Assembly (NCBI GenBank): GCA_964463485.1
Contig: CAYXDO010000166.1
Coordinates: 1-23,377, forward strand
Source: CAYXDO01 sp964463485
GTDB lineage: Bacteria > Myxococcota > Kuafuiibacteriia > Kuafuiibacteriales > Kuafuiibacteriaceae
DNA length: 23,377 nucleotides
Reading direction: 5' to 3'
Every line of letters starts with the position of its first letter. The stretch's first letter is position 1. The notes under the pieces were generated by a model, which worked only from the letters and a program-made list of their open reading frames with translations, was not told the origin of the DNA and did no database searches. Position numbers and translations under genes: made by a program. Of the stretch, positions 13,782 through 21,439 are shown piece by piece.

Positions 13782-16700
13782 ATGTTGAGACCAGCCCTCT
13801 TCACGAAGCTCTTCCCCCGGCGACTCGGCCTGGCGATCTGGATGGCCGCGGCCTCCTTCGTCGCCGTCGAAGCGGCAGCTCCGGCGCCGGCCTCCGCGGC
13901 CGCGTCGAAGAAGAAAAAGAAGAAGGACAAGGACAAGGACAAGAAAGAAGACAAGAAGAAGGCAGCGACCGCGGCCAAAGAAGAAGAGAAGAAGCCGGAA
14001 GAGAAGACCGAAGACGCGGCGCTCAAACGCGTCGGCGCGGCGAGCTTCAAGGTCGAGACGACGCTCGACAAAAAGCTCCTCGATCGCAGCCAAAAGGCCG
14101 ACAAGAAGCGCGACGAGGCCATCGAAGACCTCAAGAAGATCATCCCCACCGCGCCCCCCGATCGAAAGGCCGAAATGATCTTCCGCCTCGCGGAGCTCTA
14201 CTGGGAGAAGTCGAAGTTCAACCGCGACCTCGCGATGCAGGAGTTCGAAAAGCAGTACCAGTCATGGGTCGACGCCGGGCGTCCGGGCAAGGAGCCCACC
14301 GACAAGACGTTCGTGCGCGAGTCCGAGCTCATCAAAGAGAACGCGCTCAAGCTCTACGAGAAGGTGCTGAACGAGTACCCGACCTACGAGCGCAACGACG
14401 AGGTGCTCTTCTACCTCGGCTACAACGAGTACGAAGCCGGCAACAAGACCAAGGCCGTCTCGCACTACTGGACGCTCATCAAGCAGTTCCCGAAGAGCAA
14501 CCTGATCTACGACGCGTACCTTCAGCTCGGGGAGCACTTCTTCAACAGCAACGACGTGCTCAAGGCGCGGCAGGCCCTGGAGCGCGCGGTCGGCGACAAG
14601 TCTCCGCCGCGTATCTTCAACTACGCGCTCTATAAGCTCGCGTGGTGCGACTACAACGTCCAGGAGTACGCCGAAGGCATCAAGAAGCTGAAGGACGTCA
14701 TCGATCGCTCCGAGAAGGCCAAGGCCGCCAAGGCCGAGGGCGGCGGCGACCCGAGGCTCGGCAGCGAAGCGCTCGGCGATCTCGCTCGCTTCTTCTCTTA
14801 CGTGGACGAGATCGACACCGCCTTCGACTACTTCAAGAAGAAGGGCGGCGAAGAGATCGCGATTCGTTACACCACGCGCCTCGGCGAGCTCTTCCACGAG
14901 CAAGGCAAGTGGGACAACGAGATCTCGACCTACCGGCTGCTCAACGACAAGTTCGCGATGAACCCGAAGGCCCCCGAGCTCCAGTCGCGCATCGTCACCG
15001 CTTACAGCAAGCTCAACCGCCAAGACTTGGTGCGCAAGGAAGTGGAGCGCCTCGTCGACCTCTACCGGCCCAACACGCCGTGGTACAAGACGCAGGAAAA
15101 AGCGGGCAAAAAAGAGGTCCTCGAGCTCGCCTACGACCTCACCGAGTCGAACCTGCGTGACCTCGTCACCGACTACCACCAGGACGCGCAGAAGCGGCAG
15201 GACATCCCGACCTACCAACTCGCACGTGACATCTACAAGAAGTACCTCGAAGCCTTCCCCTCGACCGAGTCGGCCTACCAGATGCGCTACTTCTACGCCG
15301 AGGTGCTCTGGGCGCTGAAGGAGTGGAAGAACGCCGCCGAGCAATACGACAAAGTCGTCACCATCAACGAGAAGGGCAAGTTCGCGCGAGACGGCGCGTA
15401 CAACGCCGTGCTCGCGTGGGAGAAGATCAACGTCGAAGGCGAGAAGGGGCAGCTCGGCACCTCCGCCAAGATTCAAGAGGACAAGAAGAAGGGCGAGATC
15501 AAGAAAGAGAAGGTCGTCATCAAGGACCTCGAGAAAGATCGAGTCTACAAGGAGGAGCCCATCCCCGAGACCGAGCTTCGACTCTCCGCCGCGTGTGACA
15601 CGTACTTCCGCTTGGCCGATCCGAAGGAGCAGTTCCTGCCGGACGTGAAGTTCAAGGCCGCGTGGATCTATTACAAACACAATCACTTCGTCGAAGGCGC
15701 GGTTCGTTACAACGAGATCATCGAGCGATGGCCGGGCAGCGACTTGTCGCGCAAGGCCGCGAACTTGATCCTCGACTCTCTGAACGTGCAGAAGAAGTGG
15801 CCCGAGCTCGAGCAGTACGCGCGCGGCTTCCGGAAGAGCGAAAAGCTGATCACGGGCGACGCGAAGTTCAAGGACGAGGTCCAGCAGATCGTCGAAGGCG
15901 CGAGCTACAAGACGATCTTGGGTGAGGACGAGGCCGCTCGTAAGCTCACCGGCGACGCCCAACAGGCCGCCCTCGCCAAGGTGGCCACGCGCTTCCGGGG
16001 GTTCCGCGACGAGTTCGAGAAGTCGCAGTACGCCGACAAGGCCCTGTATAGCTCGATGTTGATTTACTCGAAGGCCGACGAGCTCGATCACTCGATCGAG
16101 GCCGCGGAGCTCTTGCTCAGCGACTACAAGGAGTCTGACCTCCGCGAGAAGACGCACTTCGCGCTCGCGAAGTATTACGAAGGCGTCGCGGACTTCGAGA
16201 AGAGCGCGCGGCTCTACTCTTCGTTCTACGAGGAGTTCAAAAAATCGGAGAACGCCGCCGACGCGCTGTACAACGCGGGCCTGTTCTACCAGGGCAACGC
16301 CAACAGCACCGAAGCCATCAACCACTACACGAAGTACATCAAAGACTTCGAGGCCAAGCCCGACGCGAAGCTCCTCGCGTGGCGGATCTGCGAGATCCTC
16401 GACGACGACAAGAGCTACAAGAAGGCTGGGGAGTGTTGGAAGGCGTTCTACGACGAGAAGCGGTACCAAGACGACAAGGGACGCATCTTCGAAGCCCGCT
16501 ATCGCTACGCGCTCACGCTCGAGGCGCAGAAGAAGAACAAAGACGCGCTCGACACGTACAAGTGGATCGTCGCGAACTTCCCGAAGCTCGCGAAGAAAGA
16601 CCAGGAGACTCCGGGCGCGCAGAAGGCCGGCGCGCACGCTTCGTTCTGGCTCCTCGACGCCGACTTCCAGAAGTACCTCGGCCTCAAGATCGCGCTGAAC

Positions 16701-17303
16701 AAGAAGTCCCTCGAAGAGAAAGGCAAGACCGCCAACGAGCTCGCCTGCATCAACTCCGAGGCCGCCAAGTGCGCCAAGCAGGGACGCTTCGTCGACGTCA
16801 TCAGCTACAAAAACGGCGACTACGCGATCGCCGCGCTGCTCCGGATCGGCCTGGTGTTCCGCGACTTCGCCAAGAAGCTGCGTGAAGCGCCGATGCCGCG
16901 CGGGCTGACCGAAGACCAGATCGACATCTACCGCGGCGAGCTCGACGCGCTCGCCTTGGAGCCCGAGGAGAAGGCGATCCAAGCCTTCGAGCTCGCGCTC
17001 CAGAAGGCTTACGAGCTGAACATCTACAACGAATTCTTGGTCGAGTCGCAGAACAACCTGAAGGAGCTCAACCCGACCAAGTTCCCCGATCAGCAGAAGC
17101 CGGGTCCGCGCGGAGCCGCTGGCTTCATCGTCGCGGGAGTCTTGAAGGCGCCGGCCAAGCTGGCCGCGCCGGCCGCGGCTCCGGAGACCCCGGCCGACAA
17201 GGCGTTGCCTGCGAAGGGCACGACCAAGCCCGCAGATGAAGGCGAAGGCGACGACGCAGAAGAAGAAGGCGATGACGACACGGTCGCGTCGGCGAACCGG
17301 TGA
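13782..17303 (+). CDS. gltD: Large periplasmic TPR gliding protein GltD (AgmU-like), 1173 aa
   Basis: The ATG at 13782 has a GAGGAA ribosome-binding site and is preferred over an in-frame start at 13731. A signal peptide with a basic start (FPRRLGLAIWMAAA) is probably cleaved after PAPASA at residue 39. A striking Lys/Asp/Glu run follows to about residue 85. The rest is a long series of TPR-like helical pairs, for example KAEMIFRLAELYWEKSKF, EVLFYLGYNEYEAGNKTKA, RYTTRLGELFHEQGKW and DALYNAGLFYQGNANSTEA. The tail is Ala/Pro-rich and then strongly acidic. Length and repeat content match AgmU/GltD of M. xanthus, a periplasmic scaffold moving with the gliding machinery. Several K/E-rich segments may make coiled coils. 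It ends eight bases before the gltE ATG. Confidence 0.85.
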   Translation: MLRPALFTKLFPRRLGLAIWMAAASFVAVEAAAPAPASAAASKKKKKKDKDKDKKEDKKKAATAAKEEEKKPEEKTEDAALKRVGAASFKVETTLDKKLLDRSQKADKKRDEAIEDLKKIIPTAPPDRKAEMIFRLAELYWEKSKFNRDLAMQEFEKQYQSWVDAGRPGKEPTDKTFVRESELIKENALKLYEKVLNEYPTYERNDEVLFYLGYNEYEAGNKTKAVSHYWTLIKQFPKSNLIYDAYLQLGEHFFNSNDVLKARQALERAVGDKSPPRIFNYALYKLAWCDYNVQEYAEGIKKLKDVIDRSEKAKAAKAEGGGDPRLGSEALGDLARFFSYVDEIDTAFDYFKKKGGEEIAIRYTTRLGELFHEQGKWDNEISTYRLLNDKFAMNPKAPELQSRIVTAYSKLNRQDLVRKEVERLVDLYRPNTPWYKTQEKAGKKEVLELAYDLTESNLRDLVTDYHQDAQKRQDIPTYQLARDIYKKYLEAFPSTESAYQMRYFYAEVLWALKEWKNAAEQYDKVVTINEKGKFARDGAYNAVLAWEKINVEGEKGQLGTSAKIQEDKKKGEIKKEKVVIKDLEKDRVYKEEPIPETELRLSAACDTYFRLADPKEQFLPDVKFKAAWIYYKHNHFVEGAVRYNEIIERWPGSDLSRKAANLILDSLNVQKKWPELEQYARGFRKSEKLITGDAKFKDEVQQIVEGASYKTILGEDEAARKLTGDAQQAALAKVATRFRGFRDEFEKSQYADKALYSSMLIYSKADELDHSIEAAELLLSDYKESDLREKTHFALAKYYEGVADFEKSARLYSSFYEEFKKSENAADALYNAGLFYQGNANSTEAINHYTKYIKDFEAKPDAKLLAWRICEILDDDKSYKKAGECWKAFYDEKRYQDDKGRIFEARYRYALTLEAQKKNKDALDTYKWIVANFPKLAKKDQETPGAQKAGAHASFWLLDADFQKYLGLKIALNKKSLEEKGKTANELACINSEAAKCAKQGRFVDVISYKNGDYAIAALLRIGLVFRDFAKKLREAPMPRGLTEDQIDIYRGELDALALEPEEKAIQAFELALQKAYELNIYNEFLVESQNNLKELNPTKFPDQQKPGPRGAAGFIVAGVLKAPAKLAAPAAAPETPADKALPAKGTTKPADEGEGDDAEEEGDDDTVASANR

Positions 17304-17311
17304 GGTGTGAG

Positions 17312-18622
17312 ATGAACGTGTTCTCGATGCAATCGCTCGTGCGTGCCGCCTTTCCGCTCGCGCTCTCTCTCGCGGCCGCTTGCGCCTCCACCCCGCCTCC
17401 CGTCGAAAAACCCAAGCCTGTGATCGAGGCGCCCAAGGTCGAGGAGCGTCCCACCGACTCGTTCGGAGCTGGTAACGAAGCCTTCGCCGCGCGTCAGTTC
17501 GACAAGGCGCTCGCGATGTACGACTCCTTCCTGCAGAAGGACCCCAAGCACTCGCAGGCTCGCTTCAATCGCGCGCTCGCGTTGAACGAGCTCGGTCGTT
17601 ACGACGAGGCGGAGTCCGCCTACGAGCAGCTCGTCGGCGACGACCCGAAGAGCTCCGAGGCCGTCATCAACCTCGGCGCGGTGTACAAGAACAAAGGCGA
17701 GATCGATCGCGGCATCAAGATCTACGAGACCTATCTCAAGGACGATCCGTTCGACTCGCGCGTGCTCAACAACCTCGTCGCACTCTATCGAGAGAAGAAG
17801 GACTACGGAAAGGCGATCCAAGCCGTCCGCAAGCTCCTCATGCGCGACAAGAACAACATCGACGCCTACAAGAACCTCGCGCTCGTCTACTTCGATCAGA
17901 AGAAGTTCAAGCTCACGCAGACGATCCTCGAGAACGCCCAGTCGATGGCCAAGACGGCGGGGATCAAAGACCCCGACATCTCGGTGAACATGGGCCTGTT
18001 GTACCTCGCGACCGGGGACAACGGCCGCGCGATGGCCGCGTTCAAGGACGCGATCTCGCTGTCGCCCATGCATCCGCTCGCGAACTACAACATCGCCGCG
18101 CTCGCGCTCGCTCACCGCGACTACGACCTCGCGGTCAAAGGTTTCAAAGTCGCCGCCGAGAAGTGGCCGAACGACTTCGAAGTGATCGCGTCGCTCGGCT
18201 TTGCCTACCAAGGGCTCGGTAACCTCGCCGAAGCGGAGAAGCTCCTGCGCAAAGCGCTCGAGATGAAGAAGGACGAGAACGTCATGCTTCAGCTCGCGGT
18301 GGTCTTACAGATGGCCGAGCGCGCAGACGACGCGATCCTCATGTTCAAGGAGCTCATCATGCTGAAAGGCATGACCTGCGGCCCCGACGACATGGACGGC
18401 TTGTGCGGGCGGCTCAAAGGCGTCGAGCTGATGAAACAGATGGCGTCGAAGCCGGCGGAGCCCGAGGAGAAGCCGAAGGCGACCGGCGACGTCGACAAGA
18501 TCTTCAATCAGCCCGAAGGCGGCGCCGAGCCCTCCGAAGGAGCGGCCCCCGCGGAAGGAACGCCCGCCGAAGGCGCCGCGCCCGCCGAAGGCGCCGCGCC
18601 CGTCCAGCCCGCCACGCCCTGA
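17312..18622 (+). CDS. gltE: TPR lipoprotein GltE (AglT-like), 436 aa
   Basis: The ATG at 17312 is chosen because GTGAGG sits seven bases upstream; a GTG at 17300 is the alternative. The signal segment LVRAAFPLALSLAAAC ends in an acceptable lipobox with Cys at residue 24, then a Pro-rich linker (STPPPVEKPKP). About nine tetratricopeptide repeats run from residue 50 to 350, with clear motifs such as ARFNRALALNELGRYDEAE, AVINLGAVYKNKGEIDRG and VIASLGFAYQGLGNLAEAE. The tail is a low-complexity Ala/Pro/Glu/Gly sequence encoded in part by an 18-bp tandem duplication (18566-18601). In M. xanthus AglT/GltE is a lipoprotein needed for adventurous gliding and is followed by gltF and gltG, as here. Confidence 0.85.
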   Translation: MNVFSMQSLVRAAFPLALSLAAACASTPPPVEKPKPVIEAPKVEERPTDSFGAGNEAFAARQFDKALAMYDSFLQKDPKHSQARFNRALALNELGRYDEAESAYEQLVGDDPKSSEAVINLGAVYKNKGEIDRGIKIYETYLKDDPFDSRVLNNLVALYREKKDYGKAIQAVRKLLMRDKNNIDAYKNLALVYFDQKKFKLTQTILENAQSMAKTAGIKDPDISVNMGLLYLATGDNGRAMAAFKDAISLSPMHPLANYNIAALALAHRDYDLAVKGFKVAAEKWPNDFEVIASLGFAYQGLGNLAEAEKLLRKALEMKKDENVMLQLAVVLQMAERADDAILMFKELIMLKGMTCGPDDMDGLCGRLKGVELMKQMASKPAEPEEKPKATGDVDKIFNQPEGGAEPSEGAAPAEGTPAEGAAPAEGAAPVQPATP

Positions 18623-18635
18623 AGCTAGATTTGGA

Positions 18636-18754
18636 GCGCAGGCGTCTTGCCTGCGCCTTGGCCCGGGAGCTCAGGCATCTTGCCTGCGCCGAAGCTTCGC
18701 GGACCAGGAATCGGCCCTGGGAGCATCTCGCCTGCGCCCAAGCTTCGCGGACCA
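18636..18754. repeat. Three REP-like palindromic repeat copies before gltF
   Basis: Three variants of one element lie in the 327-bp gap after gltE. The first, 18636-18656, has arms GCGCAGGC and GCCTGCGC around a short loop. The second, about 18665-18705, and the truncated third, about 18716-18754, both continue with AAGCTTCGCGGACC. The same element occurs after gltG. Extragenic position, dyad symmetry and multiple copies fit a REP-type family. No function can be read from the sequence. Confidence 0.8.
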
Positions 18755-18874
18755 AATCCGAGCGGTTTCGAGAACGAGCAATGGCCAACGCCTCCGTCAC
18801 TCGCCGGACTCAGCACTTCGACCGATTGGGATCCTGAACCTCGGATGCGACGACTCGACCACCAAAGACCGAAA

Positions 18875-18927
18875 CGTTCGTTCCCAATGGAATGACACCC
18901 TCCGCGGCGAGGGTTGAAGAACGAACG
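18875..18927. promoter_or_regulatory. Nested inverted repeat just upstream of the gltF ribosome-binding site
   Basis: CGTTCGTTC (18875-18883) pairs perfectly with GAACGAACG (18919-18927). Inside this lies a second stem, ACCCTC (18897-18902) with GAGGGT (18909-18914). The structure ends eight bases before the AAGGAG of gltF (18935-18940). In RNA it could be a leader hairpin; in DNA an operator. No T-run follows, so it is not a typical intrinsic terminator. Confidence 0.45.
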
Positions 18928-18949
18928 GCGGCCCAAGGAGCGAACGCGA

Positions 18950-19219
18950 ATGAAGACCTGGATCGGAATGGCAGCAGTGATCACGGCGCTCGGAGCGAGC
19001 AACGTCGCACTGGCTCAAGAGTCGGTGGTTCGTGAAGCGGACAAGGTCGAATACAAAAAGAAGACCATCATCGACTTCTCGGACGTGACGATTCAGGGCG
19101 AGCTCACCAAGCCCGAAGGCTCGTACTTGCTCAATCGCAAGAAGACGAAATTCAAGTCCCTGTTGAAGCTGCGCGGCAACTTCCTGCCGGAGCTCTTCAA
19201 CTCGATGGACAACCTCTAG
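18950..19219 (+). CDS. gltF: Small exported gliding protein GltF (CglF), 89 aa
   Basis: The ATG at 18950 has AAGGAG nine bases upstream and starts a clean signal peptide (MKTWIGMAAVITALGASNVALA, cut before QES), which rejects the longer TTG-started reading from 18914. The mature protein has about 67 residues, basic in the middle (VEYKKKTIIDFSDV), and a distinctive end, RGNFLPELFNSMDNL. In M. xanthus gltF lies between gltE and gltG and equals cglF, whose mutants can be rescued by contact with other cells, implying an envelope protein passed between cells. The gene order and size here match exactly. Its molecular role is not known to me. It lies 19 bp before gltG, so the two are probably cotranscribed. 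Confidence 0.8.
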   Translation: MKTWIGMAAVITALGASNVALAQESVVREADKVEYKKKTIIDFSDVTIQGELTKPEGSYLLNRKKTKFKSLLKLRGNFLPELFNSMDNL

Positions 19220-19238
19220 GCCAAATCAGGAGCTACGC

Positions 19239-21080
19239 GTGTCGAGGTCCATATCACTCGAAATCACCTTCCCAGACGGCAAGACCCTGTCGAAGCAGTT
19301 CGATAGCGACACCGTCCTCATCGGCAGTGGACCGTCCGCGGTCCTCAAGATCGAAGACGCGGAAGTGTCTTCGATTCACGCCGTCATCAAGCTTCAGGGC
19401 GAAGACATCGTGACCATCGTCGACCTCGGGAGCGACGCGGGCACGAAGGTCAACGGCACGCCGGTGACCGAGCCCGTGACGTTGAAGTCGGGCGACCTCA
19501 TCGCGCTCGGACGCATCCAGGTGAAGATTCGCTTTGGCGAAGTCGGCAAGCCCGAGCTCGAAGCGGCCGCGCCTACGCCCGACGCGCCGAAGACCGAAGC
19601 CAAGTCCCAAAAGAAGCCCTCCGTTGCTCCACCGCCAAAGGAGTCACCCAAGATGCCGATCGGAGCGCGCCTCGTTCGTGCGGAAGACGACCTCGACGTA
19701 AGAACGGTGCTGGCCAAGCCGCTCGACGATTCCAACCGTCCGACCGCCGAACAACACGCGCTCGAGATCTCCGTGCTGTGGGGCACCGCGGTCATCGACA
19801 CGGTGCAAGTGAAGGAGCCGCGCGACGTCTCGGTGACGGGCTTCGGCAAAAGGAACAAGGGCGACCTGCACGTCGACACGATGTTGCCGGTGCCCGACTT
19901 CACGATCGCGCACAACCGCGGACAAGAGGCCGAGATCGTCGTGCCCTCGGACGCCAAGGTCGGCGTTCGCAACAAGTCGGGCGACGTCGTTCGCGACGTG
20001 TCGCTTTCGGGCACCGACGCTCCGTTTCCTGCGAAAGCCTATCGCCTCGCGCTCGGCGAGCGCCTCGCGTTCAAGGTCGGCACGCTGACCTTCGTCGCCC
20101 AGTACGTCCGCGGCGAGGCCGCGCTCGGAAAGGGCGGCAGCATCGACTGGTTCTTCCCGCGCATCTTCACGATCGTCGCGCTGCTGCACGTGTTCTTCGT
20201 GGTCGCCGCGTTCATCACGCCGCGGATCACCGGCTCGCTCGCCGACGACCTCTTCAAGAACAAGTCTGCCTTCGGCAGCTTCATCTTGAAACAGAAGGAG
20301 AAGGAGAAGCGAAAGCCGCTCGATCTCTCCGGCAAGAAAGGCGGCGCCAAGCACAAGGACGACGAAGGCAAGTTCGGCAAGAAAGACAAGCCCAAGGAGG
20401 ACAAGCTCGCCAGCAAGGCCGGCGCTCCCAAAGTCGATCCGAACAAACGCGAAAAAGATCGCAAGATCGCCATGAACGCGGGCCTCCTCGGCATCTTGAA
20501 GTCCGGCGAGAAGAGCGCCGTCTCCAACGTCTTCGGACCTGGCGGCCTGGGCACCGGCATCAACAGCTCGCTCGGCGGTATCCGCGGCTCGGAGATGGGC
20601 GATGCCGGCGGCGCCGGCGGCCTCGGCAGCCGCGGCTCTGGCGCAGGAGGCGGAGGCGACGCGCTCGGCATCGGCGGCCTCGGCACCCATGGCCACGGCA
20701 ACGGCACCGGCGGCTACGGCAACATCGACCTCGGCGGCAAAGGCAAAGGCACCACCCGAATCGTTCCCGGAAAGACCATCATCCAAGGCTCGCTCTCCAA
20801 AGAAGAGATCGGCCGGGTGATTCGACGAAACCTCGCGCGCTTCAAGTACTGCTACGAGAAGGAGCTCAACGCGGCCCCAACCCTGGCCGGAAAAGTCGGC
20901 GTGTACTTCACCATCGCCCCCACCGGCTCGGTGGCCGAAGCCTCCGTGCGAGAGACCTCGATCAACAACAACAACGTCGAGGAGTGTGTGCTCCGTGTGA
21001 TGCGCTCCCTCAAGTTCCCGCAGCCCAAGGGCGGCGGCATCGTCGTCGTCACCTACCCCTTCGTCTTCGCAAGCGCCTAG
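19239..21080 (+). CDS. gltG: Inner-membrane FHA/TonB-like gliding coupler GltG (PglI-like), 613 aa
   Basis: GTG start at 19239 with AGGAG upstream. Domains in order: FHA domain at about 25-100 (IGSGPSAVLKIEDAEVSSIH, then LGSDAGTKVNG); a linker; a second beta-rich domain at about 176-290 (LEISVLWGTAVIDTVQV); one membrane helix at about 305-327 (FTIVALLHVFFVVAAFI); a Lys-rich then Gly-rich periplasmic stretch at 350-505; and a C-terminal AgmX/PglI-type, TonB-like domain at about 518-613 with Cys538 and Cys583. In M. xanthus GltG sits in the inner membrane, binds the AglRQS proton-driven motor and is thought to reach through the periplasm to the outer-membrane Glt proteins. FHA in the cytoplasm implies a phospho-threonine input. 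In M. xanthus gltH follows; here a repeat array does. Confidence 0.88.
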   Translation: MSRSISLEITFPDGKTLSKQFDSDTVLIGSGPSAVLKIEDAEVSSIHAVIKLQGEDIVTIVDLGSDAGTKVNGTPVTEPVTLKSGDLIALGRIQVKIRFGEVGKPELEAAAPTPDAPKTEAKSQKKPSVAPPPKESPKMPIGARLVRAEDDLDVRTVLAKPLDDSNRPTAEQHALEISVLWGTAVIDTVQVKEPRDVSVTGFGKRNKGDLHVDTMLPVPDFTIAHNRGQEAEIVVPSDAKVGVRNKSGDVVRDVSLSGTDAPFPAKAYRLALGERLAFKVGTLTFVAQYVRGEAALGKGGSIDWFFPRIFTIVALLHVFFVVAAFITPRITGSLADDLFKNKSAFGSFILKQKEKEKRKPLDLSGKKGGAKHKDDEGKFGKKDKPKEDKLASKAGAPKVDPNKREKDRKIAMNAGLLGILKSGEKSAVSNVFGPGGLGTGINSSLGGIRGSEMGDAGGAGGLGSRGSGAGGGGDALGIGGLGTHGHGNGTGGYGNIDLGGKGKGTTRIVPGKTIIQGSLSKEEIGRVIRRNLARFKYCYEKELNAAPTLAGKVGVYFTIAPTGSVAEASVRETSINNNNVEECVLRVMRSLKFPQPKGGGIVVVTYPFVFASA

Positions 21081-21081
21081 T

Positions 21082-21120
21082 GCGATCCCTAGGAGCGCAG
21101 GCACCTTCCTAAGGGATCGC
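21082..21120. terminator. Inverted repeat directly after gltG, possible transcript end
   Basis: GCGATCCCT (21082-21090) pairs perfectly with AGGGATCGC (21112-21120), and AGG/CCT extends the stem past one bulged base. It starts two bases after the gltG stop. There is no T-run, so it may only stabilise the 3' end, or be a degraded REP copy, since the loop contains GGAGCGCAGGCA of that family. Confidence 0.35.
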
Positions 21121-21418
21121 GGATCCCTGGGAGCGCAGGCATCTTGCCTGCGCCTAGGCTTCGCGGACCCCTGCGCCTAAGCTCCTTGCCAAAGAAAGCT
21201 TCGCGGACACCTCCTGCGCCTAAGCTTCGCGGATCCCTGGGAGCGCATCTTGCCTGCGCCTAGGCCTTCGCGGACACCCCTGCGCCTAAGCTCCGTGGAT
21301 CCTGCCTAAGCTCCGCGGATCCTTGCCTAAGCTTTAGGCTTCGCTGACACCCCCTGCGCCCAAGCTCCGCGGATCCTTGCCTGCAGCGCCTCGCGGATCC
21401 CTTCACCGCCGAAGCCTC
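21121..21418. repeat. Decayed array of REP-like repeats after gltG
   Basis: This stretch fills nearly all of the 359 bp between gltG and the next gene. It starts with a full unit whose core, at 21133-21153, is a 9-bp stem (GCGCAGGCA/TGCCTGCGC) around TCT, then CTAGGCTTCGCGGA. About eight shortened or mutated units follow, recognisable by TAAGCT(T/C)CGCGGA(T/C) at roughly 21198, 21224, 21263, 21290, 21310, 21337, 21363 and 21389. Apart from the 21082-21120 inverted repeat, nothing else was seen in this gap. Confidence 0.85.
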
Positions 21419-21439
21419 GCAGCTCTACACTCGGCTTCG

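Noticed and set aside
14262..16982. Long minus-strand reading frame of 906 codons opposite gltD
   Set aside because: It is antisense to a well-supported TPR gene. Its Val/Leu/Glu/Arg-rich sequence is the mirror of Lys/Glu/Tyr-rich high-GC codons and has no signal or domain.
19644..21104. Minus-strand reading frame of 486 codons opposite gltG
   Set aside because: Antisense to the FHA and TonB-like domains of gltG; the Ala/Gly/Glu-rich composition is a shadow effect.
21121..21418. CRISPR array
   Set aside because: Units are directly abutting and decayed, with no regular unique spacers, and no cas genes are present.
18636..21418. gltF-gltG as a transposon bounded by terminal repeats
   Set aside because: The flanking repeats are multi-copy REP-like elements in the same orientation, no transposase is present, and gltE-gltF-gltG order is the normal one.
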